Below, one piece after another: positions 26,913 through 36,800 of a stretch of DNA of 64,000 nucleotides. The stretch is from positions 1 through 64,000 of the forward strand of contig NZ_QVMN01000011.1 in NCBI RefSeq assembly GCF_010501075.1, given 5' to 3'. Positions within the stretch are counted from its first letter, which is position 1. Each line of letters opens with the position of its first letter. This stretch comes from Dysgonomonas sp. 25 (GTDB taxonomy: Bacteria; Bacteroidota; Bacteroidia; Bacteroidales; Dysgonomonadaceae). Made by a program: the position numbers and the translations under genes. Under the pieces are notes generated by a model that made no database searches, was not told the origin of the DNA, and worked only from the letters and a program-made list of their open reading frames with translations.

Positions 26913-29225
26913 ATGAAAAAATATATTCCAATATTACTGTTAGGAGCGTTTAGTCTACAATGTACTGAACCTGCTAAAACTTCAGCCGAATTTGTGACAG
27001 TCCACAATGAAGGAGGGGCTACTTTAGGCTATTCGCCTTCGTCGGGGGTGAGTATTCTCGAAGTTGACGGATTCAGCTTCAAAGACCTGAATAAGAATGG
27101 CGAGCTCGACAAGTACGAAGACTGGCGACTGTCAGCCGACGAAAGAGCCAAGGATTTGGCATCTAAAATGTCTGTCGATCAAATAGCCGGACTCATGCTT
27201 TATAGTGTGCATCAGATATTGCCTGCCCCGGCAGAGGGTTTTGGTGCGAGTACCTATAATGGTAAACCATTCAACGAGAGTGGGGCAGCTCCGTGGGATT
27301 TGACCGACGATCAGAAAAAATTCCTGAAAGAAGACAATCTCCGGCATATATTGATAATGAACATCCAAAGCGCAGAGGTTGCTGCCAGATGGAATAATAA
27401 TGTGCAGGTATATCTGGAAGGACTGGATTGGGGGATACCGGGCAACACAAGTTCCGATCCTCGCCATTCGGTGACGACGAGAGCTGAATTTAATGCCGGA
27501 GGAAGCAAGATTTCCGAGTGGCCTCGCGAATTGGGATTAGCGGCTACTTTCGAGCCCGAAGTCGTGAAACAGTTTGGCGAAGTAGCATCGGCCGAATACC
27601 GTGCATTAGGGATTACAACAGCCCTTTCGCCGCAGATAGATTTGGCTACCGAACCGCGGTGGTTCCGTTTTGGGATGACTTTCGGTGAAGGGACTGAACT
27701 TGTGACCGATATGGGGCGTGCCTATGTCGACGGATTCCAGACATCGGAAGGCGAAGACGAAATAGCCGACGGATGGGGCTACAAAAGCGTGAACGCCATG
27801 GTGAAACACTGGCCGAGCGGAGGTCCCGAAGAAAGCGGACGCGATGCACACTGGGCTTCGGGTAAGTTTGCCGTATATCCGGGCAAGAACTTCGACGAGC
27901 ACCTGAAACCTTTTACCGAAGGCGCTTTCAAACTGAATGGCAAGACAAAGATAGCTTCGGCTGTTATGCCATACTACACCATTTCTTATGGCCAATCGCC
28001 GGATGGAACAAATTATGCTAATGGATTCAGTAAATATATCGTAACCGACTTGTTGAGAGAGAAATACGGATACGACGAGGTGGTGTGTACCGACTGGCTG
28101 ATAACTGCTGACGAAGGTAAAACTCCGGGCGATTTTGCCGGAAAACCTTGGGGTGTTGAGGCTAAAACCGTTGCCGAAAGACATTATTTTGTCATCAAGG
28201 CCGGAGTCGATCAATTCGGAGGAAATAACGATAAACAGCCGGTTCTCGAAGCTTACCAGATGGGTGTGCAGGAATTTGGCGAAGAATATATGCGCAAACG
28301 TTTCGAGCAGTCTGCTGTGCGTCTGTTGAGAAATATATTCCGCTTAGGCTTGTTCGAAAATCCATACCTCGATCCTGCCGAAAGTATGCGTGTTGTCGGA
28401 AACGAAGAATACATGAAAGCCGGATACGAAGCGCAGTTGAAATCGACTGTACTGTTGAAAAACAAACAGCAGGTGTTGCCGGTGAAAGAGCGCAAAACGG
28501 TATATATCCCTAAAACATATACGCCGGCTACCACCAACTGGTGGGGAGTGTGGAGCGAATCGTCGCTGGATTATCCGGTAGATTTGGACGTGGTGAAGCA
28601 ATATTATGATGTGACAACCGATCCGCACAAGGCCGACTTTGCACTGGTATTCGTCCTCAACCCGAAAAGCGAGCATAATGGCTATTCGGCAGCCGATCGG
28701 CATGCAGGAGGCAACGGCTACATTCCTATCTCGTTGCAATATAGTCCATATACCGCAACCGATGCACGTACACATAGCATTGCCGCAGGCGATCCGGTGG
28801 TAGATCCTACGATAACCGACCGTTCGTACAAAGGTAAAACTTCGCGTACGTCCAATGCCAACGACCTGGAAGTGCTGCTTCGTGCACGTGATATGATGGG
28901 GACAAAACCGGTGATAGCAGTGGTGGATGTTACCAATCCGATGATATTCAACGAATTCGAAAAAGAAATGGACGGTATCATTGTCCGCTTTGGAAGTTCG
29001 GAGCAATCGGTGCTGGATATTGTATCGGGCAAGTACGAACCATCGGGGCTATTGCCTGTGCAGATGCCGGCTGACATGAGTACTGTCGAAAAACAATACG
29101 AAGATGTGCCGTATGACATGGAATGTCATAGAGATACAGAAGGAAATGTATATAACTTTGGATTCGGGCTCAATTGGCAAGGAGTTATCAAAGATGCCCG
29201 TACCGAGAGATATAAAATCAGATAA
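26913..29225 (+). CDS. GH3 family glycosidase, probable lipoprotein
   Basis: 770 residues. The N-terminus may be an SpII signal (FSLQC, C17), although Q before the cysteine is atypical. The N-terminal barrel carries GH3 landmarks (KMSVDQIAGLMLY, NDGxF-like substitutes, HWPSGGPEESGRDAHW, and the nucleophile segment VVCTDWLIT, D394). The C-terminal sandwich includes STVLLKNKQQVLPV and ends with a fibronectin-like tail. GH3 enzymes are mostly exo-beta-glucosidases or xylosidases; the specificity is not readable here. Controlled by the three upstream palindromes; the TonB receptor follows after 34 bases. Confidence 0.88.
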   Translation: MKKYIPILLLGAFSLQCTEPAKTSAEFVTVHNEGGATLGYSPSSGVSILEVDGFSFKDLNKNGELDKYEDWRLSADERAKDLASKMSVDQIAGLMLYSVHQILPAPAEGFGASTYNGKPFNESGAAPWDLTDDQKKFLKEDNLRHILIMNIQSAEVAARWNNNVQVYLEGLDWGIPGNTSSDPRHSVTTRAEFNAGGSKISEWPRELGLAATFEPEVVKQFGEVASAEYRALGITTALSPQIDLATEPRWFRFGMTFGEGTELVTDMGRAYVDGFQTSEGEDEIADGWGYKSVNAMVKHWPSGGPEESGRDAHWASGKFAVYPGKNFDEHLKPFTEGAFKLNGKTKIASAVMPYYTISYGQSPDGTNYANGFSKYIVTDLLREKYGYDEVVCTDWLITADEGKTPGDFAGKPWGVEAKTVAERHYFVIKAGVDQFGGNNDKQPVLEAYQMGVQEFGEEYMRKRFEQSAVRLLRNIFRLGLFENPYLDPAESMRVVGNEEYMKAGYEAQLKSTVLLKNKQQVLPVKERKTVYIPKTYTPATTNWWGVWSESSLDYPVDLDVVKQYYDVTTDPHKADFALVFVLNPKSEHNGYSAADRHAGGNGYIPISLQYSPYTATDARTHSIAAGDPVVDPTITDRSYKGKTSRTSNANDLEVLLRARDMMGTKPVIAVVDVTNPMIFNEFEKEMDGIIVRFGSSEQSVLDIVSGKYEPSGLLPVQMPADMSTVEKQYEDVPYDMECHRDTEGNVYNFGFGLNWQGVIKDARTERYKIR

Positions 29226-29259
29226 CCAATAACCTTATTTAAAAACACTTGAATTAGCT

Positions 29260-31608
29260 ATGAAGAAGAAATTATTTAGCGTTTTATCTCTTGCGTTAAT
29301 TTCCACGATGGGAGTAACGACAGTTCTGGCTCAGGAAACAGTGAAACAGGATACCGTAAAGGTTTCTGCTCCTAAAGCCGGCGAAACGACGAATGTGATG
29401 TTGAATGCTTCGGCAGACAACGGCCCCCGTGATGTAAATATCGGACTGCCTAAGAGTGTGGGTGGAACAGTTATATTAGAGAACGGTTTGCCTGTGACGT
29501 ATGATTATATGGGACAGATGCCGACTGCTGTCTGGCGGCAGGATAATGGTATCTCCAAATTTAAGGTGTTGAACGTATCCGAAACGGCTTTGTTGGCGAG
29601 CGATGTGGGTGTCTCGGTCAGTACCTGGAGCAACAGGGGTACAGAGAAAACGAAAGGTGCGGCAACTTTTACGACCAATTCATTCGGATTGCTTCGTGGC
29701 GATGTCAGCATCAGCGGACCACTGAAAAAGGGCTGGTACTATTCGGCTACTGCATTCCTCAACTTCGATCCGGGAACATTTAATTCCAATATTTCGCAAT
29801 TCCTCGACAAAACACAGGTTTACAAAGGTGTGATAAACAAGAAATATGCGAAAGGGCAGATTGGTTTGCAATATAAATATGCATACAGCGAAAGTATCTC
29901 TACAAAGCAGAGCCCGTATATCTATCGCAAGGACGGTAGCGTAGATGCTCTTCCGGGATTCCGTATCGGACGCGATTCTTACTTGGAGCAATCGGGAAGA
30001 ATACATACTATAGACCCATTGACCGGCAATGCTGTCGACTGGGATGCTATGAGCAGTGGCGGAAGTACATCGCATGTGTTCGACCTGATGGGGGATCATA
30101 AGTTTGATAATGACATGGTACTCGACTACACCGTACGTTACCACTATGCCAAGTCAGGTTTCTATAATCCTTATCTGACAAGTATAAGCACGGCTGCAAG
30201 CCCTTCGTCAACACCGAATGTGGGCGACAAACGCTACTTCTATGCCGACAATCCCGATGCTCCGTATACCGGATATGTGCAAGGGGGTATGATGATATTC
30301 TCGCCGAGAACTGAGAAAAATACCATAATGGCTCGTTTCGAACTAAGTAAGAAATCGGAAAAACATCATTGGATGGTTGGTTTCCACAATTGGTTCTACG
30401 ATGCGAATAAGGTTACTTCGGCGACATACAACTATCAGTTCGAAGTTGCTCCTAATCCTAAAATGTTGACTTATCAGGAATTTGACGGTACAAACTGGAT
30501 CTCGAAAACGGATCAGTACGGTACAAGAAACCACAATGCCGCTTTGCAATATTACAATGGTATGGACAACAAAATGGCATTGGTAGGTAGCGAAAAATGG
30601 GAAATCAACAAAAAGCTCTCTCTGAATGCGGGTGCACGTATCGAATGGCAACGCGTAGACGGAGACTGGTATTCGGCGGCTGACAGAGCGGCAGCTCCTA
30701 ATTCGACATGGTTATCGGGCAATACGACGGATGTGAAGAAAGACTGGTGGAATCTGAGCGGAACAGCCAACCTGACTTATAAAGCTTTTGACAATTTCGG
30801 GTTCTTGTTCGACGGATACTATTTGCAACAAGCCGGCAAGTTGAGCGCTTATGCAGGTGCTGACGATCCGGGTATCGAAAAGTGCGAAATACCGGGATTC
30901 TCTGCCGGAGTGTACTTCAATCATCCTATGATTAGCTTGGTATCGAAGTTTACAAAAATCGAGCGTACCAACTTCAAGAATAACTCTACATTCAATGCTA
31001 TGTGGCAGGATGCGGCTTATCCGGGCAGAACATTCTCTGCTACAACCAAGCAGACAAGTAGTTACGATGTGAGCACAATCGGATGGACAACAGACATGCT
31101 TATCACGCCGTTCAAAGGATTCCAGTTGCACCTGTTGCTTACATTGCAGAATCCTAAGTACAAAAATTATGCAATGACAATTAATTACGCTGATGATAAA
31201 ACGGTTCCCGGATATACGTCTACCTATTCCGAATCGGTGAACAATAACGGTAATGTGGCTCGTAGTGTATCTAAAACAATTATCGAAATCGACCCGAGCT
31301 ATTCATTCGGTAAGTTCAAAGTATGGGCAAGTGCACGCTATTTCAGCAAGGAATATGCTAACTATCCTAATACATTGATATTCAAAGACCGCTGGGAGAC
31401 ATTTGCAGGTTTGAATTATAAATATGACAAAAACGTAGACTTTTCAATCAGTGCTGTTAACCTCTTGAATCAGAGTGGTGCACAAGGTTCTATCTCGGGT
31501 ACTAACACAACCGATGCGGCCGGAGCTCAACTGTTGTATGACAAGCCGTTGGTGGGAACGTATATCCGTCCGTTTACATTGGAGTTCAAGACAAAAATTA
31601 AATTCTAA
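29260..31608 (+). CDS. Atypical TonB-dependent receptor without SusD partner
   Basis: 782 residues with a signal peptide (to about VLAQ, 25). There is no carboxypeptidase-like domain and no clear TonB box. The plug region is divergent (PKSVGGTVILENGLPVTYDYMG; FGLLRGDVSISGPL), followed by a long barrel that ends IRPFTLEFKTKIKF. No SusD-like gene is nearby. It appears co-transcribed with the GH3 gene and probably imports the same small sugar or a phosphorylated ligand (inference). Confidence 0.82.
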   Translation: MKKKLFSVLSLALISTMGVTTVLAQETVKQDTVKVSAPKAGETTNVMLNASADNGPRDVNIGLPKSVGGTVILENGLPVTYDYMGQMPTAVWRQDNGISKFKVLNVSETALLASDVGVSVSTWSNRGTEKTKGAATFTTNSFGLLRGDVSISGPLKKGWYYSATAFLNFDPGTFNSNISQFLDKTQVYKGVINKKYAKGQIGLQYKYAYSESISTKQSPYIYRKDGSVDALPGFRIGRDSYLEQSGRIHTIDPLTGNAVDWDAMSSGGSTSHVFDLMGDHKFDNDMVLDYTVRYHYAKSGFYNPYLTSISTAASPSSTPNVGDKRYFYADNPDAPYTGYVQGGMMIFSPRTEKNTIMARFELSKKSEKHHWMVGFHNWFYDANKVTSATYNYQFEVAPNPKMLTYQEFDGTNWISKTDQYGTRNHNAALQYYNGMDNKMALVGSEKWEINKKLSLNAGARIEWQRVDGDWYSAADRAAAPNSTWLSGNTTDVKKDWWNLSGTANLTYKAFDNFGFLFDGYYLQQAGKLSAYAGADDPGIEKCEIPGFSAGVYFNHPMISLVSKFTKIERTNFKNNSTFNAMWQDAAYPGRTFSATTKQTSSYDVSTIGWTTDMLITPFKGFQLHLLLTLQNPKYKNYAMTINYADDKTVPGYTSTYSESVNNNGNVARSVSKTIIEIDPSYSFGKFKVWASARYFSKEYANYPNTLIFKDRWETFAGLNYKYDKNVDFSISAVNLLNQSGAQGSISGTNTTDAAGAQLLYDKPLVGTYIRPFTLEFKTKIKF

Positions 31609-31647
31609 TCAGCGAATACGCTTTGTGATAAATAACGAGTCTTTTGC

Positions 31648-31684
31648 AAGCGAGGGCAGCGACGAGCGCGTCCTGCCCCGCTTT
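31648..31684 (+). terminator. Strong hairpin after the TonB receptor gene
   Basis: An 11-bp stem (AAGCGAGGGCAG with CTGCCCCGCTT, one bulged A) is topped by a second 4-bp stem GACG/CGTC with loop AGCG. It is followed by CTAAAAAAA, not a T run. It may act as an attenuator or RNA-stability element. Confidence 0.55.
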
Positions 31685-31727
31685 CTAAAAAAAGATGGCT
31701 TAGTCACTTAAAAAAACTGGAAATACC

Positions 31728-32654
31728 ATGAAAAAGACATTTAAAATATTATCCTTCCTGCTGCTTTGTTCGCTGTTTGCGCCGGATGTGGCAGCACAAG
31801 AGAAGAAGACATTCAAGCTGATCAGTTATAACGTTTACTGGGGGATGCGTCAGGATTCGACCGAAAACAAGTCGAAATTTGCCGAATGGATACGGCAGCA
31901 AGATCCGGATATTATCGCCTTGCAGGAGATGAATGGCTTTACAGCGCAGAATCCCGAATTTGCACCGAAAGGTTCGAACCCGAATAATCTGCAAAAGCTG
32001 GCGGAAAGTTACGGGCATCCTTATGTGTACATCGTTCGCGAACCTGCGCCCGACGGCTCTATCAGTTTTCCTGTAGCCATTACGTCCAAATATCCGATTG
32101 TGAATGTGACGCGCACGGTCGAGAATGCTTCGCATGGCTTCATCACAGCCGAAATCGAGGGATTCCACTTTGTAGTGACGCATTTCCATCCTTTCTCGTC
32201 CGAGAAAAGAGGGTATGAGATAGACCAGATACTGGCAACGGTGAAATCGAAGCCTGCCGGCTGGAAATGGCTGTTGATGGGAGACTTGAACTCCGTGTCG
32301 CCGCTCGACAGAAGCGAGTACGACAACAACCTGCTGCGCGACTTTATCCGCGAAGACAGGAAAAAACGCCCGCATAACAAGAATTTAGGCAAGGACGACG
32401 AGCTGGATTATACCATTCAGCAAAGGATTCTCGATTTTGGCTTTGTGGATGCTTTCAAGATGTTCTATCCGCAATTTGTGCCGTCTGCGCCGACTAAGTT
32501 GTTCTACGACCAGTCGAAGCACCCGCTGCGCTACGACTATCTGTATGTGAGCAAAAATATGCAGAAGGATGTAGTGAAATGCGAAATTATCAAGGATGAT
32601 TTTACGGATGTCTATTCCGACCATTATCCGGTGATGCTGATATTTAAAAAATAG
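31728..32654 (+). CDS. Secreted endonuclease/exonuclease/phosphatase-fold hydrolase
   Basis: 308 residues with a signal peptide ending near VAAQ (24). It shows the EEP metal-dependent phosphohydrolase motifs: LISYNVYWG, the metal ligand IIALQEMNG, FVVTHFHPFS, LLMGDLNSVSP and YSDHYPVML. Members cut phosphodiesters or phosphate esters (nucleic acids, sphingomyelin, inositol phosphates). The target cannot be deduced. It lies between the TonB receptor and a histidine phosphatase, so the region 3 operon combines a glycosidase with two extracytoplasmic phosphohydrolases. Confidence 0.88.
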   Translation: MKKTFKILSFLLLCSLFAPDVAAQEKKTFKLISYNVYWGMRQDSTENKSKFAEWIRQQDPDIIALQEMNGFTAQNPEFAPKGSNPNNLQKLAESYGHPYVYIVREPAPDGSISFPVAITSKYPIVNVTRTVENASHGFITAEIEGFHFVVTHFHPFSSEKRGYEIDQILATVKSKPAGWKWLLMGDLNSVSPLDRSEYDNNLLRDFIREDRKKRPHNKNLGKDDELDYTIQQRILDFGFVDAFKMFYPQFVPSAPTKLFYDQSKHPLRYDYLYVSKNMQKDVVKCEIIKDDFTDVYSDHYPVMLIFKK

Positions 32655-32960
32655 TGTGAATTAATCGTTGCATTCTACTTGTAGATTTATCTATGTTTAG
32701 TTACGGGTTACTACGTGCTTTGCACAGTTACAAGTTACAAGAAAAGTAACCACACTAATAAAACGCTGTTTTTTGTACCGGAAATAAAAAATAATTCGTT
32801 GGTATATATGGCCTTACGTGTGTTTTGATTGAAAAAACCGGTACAAAAAGTGGTGCAAGAAAGCGACACATTAGAGGCTTTTTTGGGGGAGTATAGAAGC
32901 AACTATTGATTCGCATAAATAATATGAAGTATGTAATTTATAACTAAAAAATAAAGTAGT
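32655..32960. other. Repeat-bearing intergenic gap
   Basis: No gene. It holds the dispersed word TTTATCTATGT (32686-32696), GTTACAAG-type short repeats (about 32710-32750), and a 12-bp perfect inverted repeat: TTTTTGTACCGG (32770-32781) and CCGGTACAAAAA (32838-32849), enclosing 56 bases. Confidence 0.6.
32770..32849. repeat. 12-bp inverted repeat with 56-bp interior
   Basis: The arms are perfect and can be lengthened with G-U pairs on the outer side. The interior is AT-rich and non-coding. It could be a small non-autonomous element relic or a folded RNA; no target duplication was seen. Confidence 0.55.
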
Positions 32961-33770
32961 ATGAAAAAGAATATATTATTAGTCCTTGTGGCTCTATTGG
33001 CTGTTGTGCCATCTTCGTTTGCGCAGAAGAAAAGTGCTAAGTCTAAATCGAAAGACAATACGGTGGTGTTGTATATTACCCGTCACGGAAAAACGATTCT
33101 GAATACGATGGATCGTGTGCAGGGATGGGCTGATACGCCTCTTACGCCTGCCGGTGTGGAGGTTGCCGAATATTTAGGTGCAGGGCTCAAAGCCGAAGGA
33201 ATAGACTTCAAAGCGGCTTATTCGAGCGACTTGGGACGTGCCCGCCAGACCGCACGCATTGTGTTGGATGCTAAGGGACAAACGAATCTGAAACTGAACG
33301 AAGTTCCCCAGATACGCGAAACAAATTTCGGAAGCTACGAAGGCGAATATAACACGCGCATGTGGAACGATGCGGCGCTCTATCTTCACTACAAATCTTA
33401 CAAGGAAATGATGGTGGAACTGGAGAAAGATCCGACTACACTGAAAGATATGGTAGACTCTTTTAAAGCATTGGAAACGTTGGGAATAGGGGAGAGCTAT
33501 GACGAGGTGAAAGCCCGCGGGCAGAAAGCTATACGCGAAATAGCCGAAAAAGAGGCGGCTAACGGCGGCGGCAACATCCTGATGGTAGGTCATGGTATGT
33601 CTATCGGTATATTCCTTTCGGATTTAGATAGTTACGGTAAGAAACCCGATGCCGGACACATGGGCAATGCTGCTGTGTGCAAGGTTATATATAAAGATGG
33701 GAAGTTTACACTCGAGTCTTTCGGCGATTTGAGTTATGTAGAAAAAGGTAAGGCTAATTCAGGGAAATAG
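32961..33770 (+). CDS. Secreted histidine phosphatase (phosphoglycerate mutase superfamily)
   Basis: 269 residues with a signal peptide (VPSSFAQ, about 22). The phosphate pocket is complete: LYITRHGKTILN (phosphohistidine), YSSDLGRARQTA, the acid segment PQIRETNFGSYEGEYN and LMVGHGMSIG. Extracytoplasmic location argues against glycolytic mutase activity and for a phosphomonoesterase. It may belong to the upstream operon or have its own promoter, since a 306-base gap precedes it. Confidence 0.9.
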   Translation: MKKNILLVLVALLAVVPSSFAQKKSAKSKSKDNTVVLYITRHGKTILNTMDRVQGWADTPLTPAGVEVAEYLGAGLKAEGIDFKAAYSSDLGRARQTARIVLDAKGQTNLKLNEVPQIRETNFGSYEGEYNTRMWNDAALYLHYKSYKEMMVELEKDPTTLKDMVDSFKALETLGIGESYDEVKARGQKAIREIAEKEAANGGGNILMVGHGMSIGIFLSDLDSYGKKPDAGHMGNAAVCKVIYKDGKFTLESFGDLSYVEKGKANSGK

Positions 33771-33796
33771 AGCAATTAGAGGTTTGGTTTTATCTA

Positions 33797-33831
33797 TGTA
33801 GAGAATTGATTCTATGAATCAGTTCTCTACA
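33797..33831. terminator. Bidirectional terminator
   Basis: A 16-bp stem (TGTAGAGAATTGATTC with GAATCAGTTCTCTACA, one G-U) with a 3-base loop lies between two convergent genes. Downstream bases are ATTCTTTTG on the + strand. Confidence 0.85.
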
Positions 33832-33855
33832 TTCTTTTGTCTGATACCCTGTTGT

Positions 33856-36800
33856 TTATATGTTCCCGTCTTCTTCTTCGCTTATATCTTGGTCTTTGTA
33901 TTTCGCCACAAAGTCTTTCGGCAGTACGTTGAACTGGCGGAAGAAGCTTTTGGTAAAGTATGAGGACGAGTTGAATCCGACGGCATAGGCTACCTCATTG
34001 ATGCGCATATCCGTTTCTATCAGTAGCTTACACGATTTCTTCAAGCGGTATGTACGCAGATAGTCGCCCGGCGTGACATTGCAAATCGCTTTCAGCTTCC
34101 GTTGCAGGTTCGATCGGCTGATGAACAGCGTGGAGGTGAGCGATTCGATGCTGAAGTTGACGTCGGCAATATTCTTTTCTATCTCTTCGTTCAGTTTGTT
34201 CAGGAATTCGATGTCCTTTTTATTGTTCGATAGCCCGGAGTAAGGCGCGAACGGCGATTCCTTGAATTTTTCCATTACCGCCTGCCTGTTTTGCAGCAAA
34301 GTCTTTATCTGCGCTTTCAGATAGGATATGGAGAATGGTTTCTCGACAAATACATCCGCACCCGATTTCAGTCCTTCTATTTTGACGCTTGTCTCCGTCT
34401 TGGCAGACAATAGCACGACCGGGATGTGGCTGTAGTTCTGATCTTCTCTTATCCGCTTCACAAACGAAATGCCGTCAACCTCGGGCATCATAATGTCGGT
34501 GATGACGAGATCGTATCCTACCTCATTCAGTTGCAGCAAACCTTCCATCGCATTGGTGGCTGCTTTTATTCTGTATTCGCCCTCGAGCGAACTGGTGAGG
34601 AATTCGAGCATTTCTTCGTTGTCGTCTACAATCAGGATGGATATTTGCTTCCCTTTGTCTGCGCTTACCTCTTCTTCTGCTTTTAGCGATTCTTCTTCTA
34701 TGATTACCTCTTTTTGAGTAGTGGATAAGACTAAGTTCTCGAACGAAAAGACAAATTTCGCGCCCCCTTTAGGCGAATCGAAAACGTTGATACTTCCATG
34801 CAGCAGTTCGGTCAGATGCTTCACAAGCGCTAATCCGATGCCTGTGCCGGAATGGCTCTTTGCTTGCTGCACCTGAAAGAACGGATCGAATATCAGCTTC
34901 TTCATATTATCGGCGACACCTATACCGTTATCCTCTATTTCTACGGTGTATTTGTCGTTGTCGTTTTTCAATCGCAGTATTATCTTGTTATTCGTAAACT
35001 TCAGGGCATTGGTCAGCAGGTTACTGATAACCTTGGTGACTGCTTCGGGGTCGGTTATGGCTTCTACCTTGTCGGCAGGAGGAAGCACCAGACGCAACTC
35101 TATTTTCTTTTTCGAGGCTGTTTTCGAGAAGCGCTCGTGTATCTCTGTAATCAGGGCGTTCATATCTATCCGGGCAGGGCTGACTATATAGGCTGTCGAT
35201 TCCATTTTCCGGAAGTCCAACAGCTGGTTGATAAGGTCGGACAGTCGGTTGCAATTCTTCTCTATTATCGAGAGGTTGGGTTGCAGCTCGCGCCCTTCGG
35301 ACAATATAATTTCTTCCAACGGAGCTTTTATCAGGCTCAGCGGGGTGCGCACTTCATGCGCAATGTTGGTGAAGAAGGTAATCTTGGATTGGAATGATAT
35401 CTTCTCCTGTTCCGACTTGAATGCCTCCAGCTGGTATTTTTGTTTGATCTTGTTTCTTTTCTGGTAGAAGTGTACGGCCAGATAAATAATAACACATATT
35501 ACGACAAAATAGAGCAGTTTGGCCGGTATAGAAAGCCAGAAAGGCGGCTGTACTTCTATGTTGATTTCTACGCCGTCATTGTTCCATAGTTCGTCGTTGT
35601 TGGATGCTTTGATGCGAAATTTGTAGACTCCCGGCGGAAGGTTAATATATGTTACCGAATTGTTATTATTTATATAATTCCAGTCATTGTCTACCCCTTC
35701 GAGCTTGTATGCATACAAGTTTTTCGCCGGACTGACATAACTCAGGCTGGCAAAGGATATGATAAACGACGATTTGTTGTATGGCAGGGTGATGTTCTCT
35801 TCTTTGTTGATGGAGAACATAATCTTTTTGCTGAGCTTTTTATCTTCGTCATCCAGCAGGGTGAAATCGGTTATCCTGACGTCGGGTATTGCTTCGTTTC
35901 TTTTTTCGCTTAAATCCTGCGGATAGAAACAGGTTATCCCGTTTATCCCTCCGAAATAGAATTTTCCGTCTTTGGTGCGCAGGCTCGATTTATAGTTAAA
36001 TTCGTTGCTTTGCAAACCGTCTTGCTTGGTGTACAGTTTGTTATCCTCTGGTTTGTACCTGTTGTAATACAAAATTCCTTTATTGCAACTCAGCCAGATG
36101 TTGCCCGACAGGTCGTCTAAAATTCCATATACCACATTGTTAGGCAATTTGCCGTCGATTTCCGAAAAATTGCGGAAGATGTCGTTTTGGTAGTCGTAGA
36201 GGAATATTCCACGCCCTTCGCTGGTGAACCACAATTGTTTCTGGCTGTCGATGTATATGCTTGTCAGTTTGCTGTTTACGATAGGGTTGGTGGGCGAGAA
36301 AATTTCGTCGTAGTAGATCCATTCCTTTCTTTCGCGATTGTAGCGGATTACTCCGTCTCCGTAGGTGGCAAACCAGAAGTTGCCGTAAATATCCTCTTTC
36401 ATGTCGTATATGAATGCGGATACTTGCGGTATGCGGGTGAAATTGTCGGTCTCTTTGTTGTATTTGTTCAGCCCGAAAGGAGTACCGGCGTATATGTCGC
36501 CGCTGAACGATTTATATATGGAGAATATGCAGTCGTCGTTGAGGCTGGTTGCTATGTGCGAGGTATTCCGGTAGTTGCGTAGCCTTTTTGTCTTGAGGTT
36601 GTAGATATCTATTCCCCGTGAGAATGTCCCTATCCATAGTTCGTCGTCGTCTAACAGCAAGGCGTGTATGTTGCTGTAACTGGTCTGTATGGGCTGGGTG
36701 AATGTCCTTTTGCGGGTGTCGAAATAGTTGAGCCCTCCATCTTCGGTTGCTATCCATATATTGTTCCTGTCATCTTCTATCATCTGGCTTATCGCCCTTC

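Noticed and set aside
32770-32849. Insertion sequence
   Set aside because: There is no transposase and no visible target duplication; only a short inverted repeat is seen.
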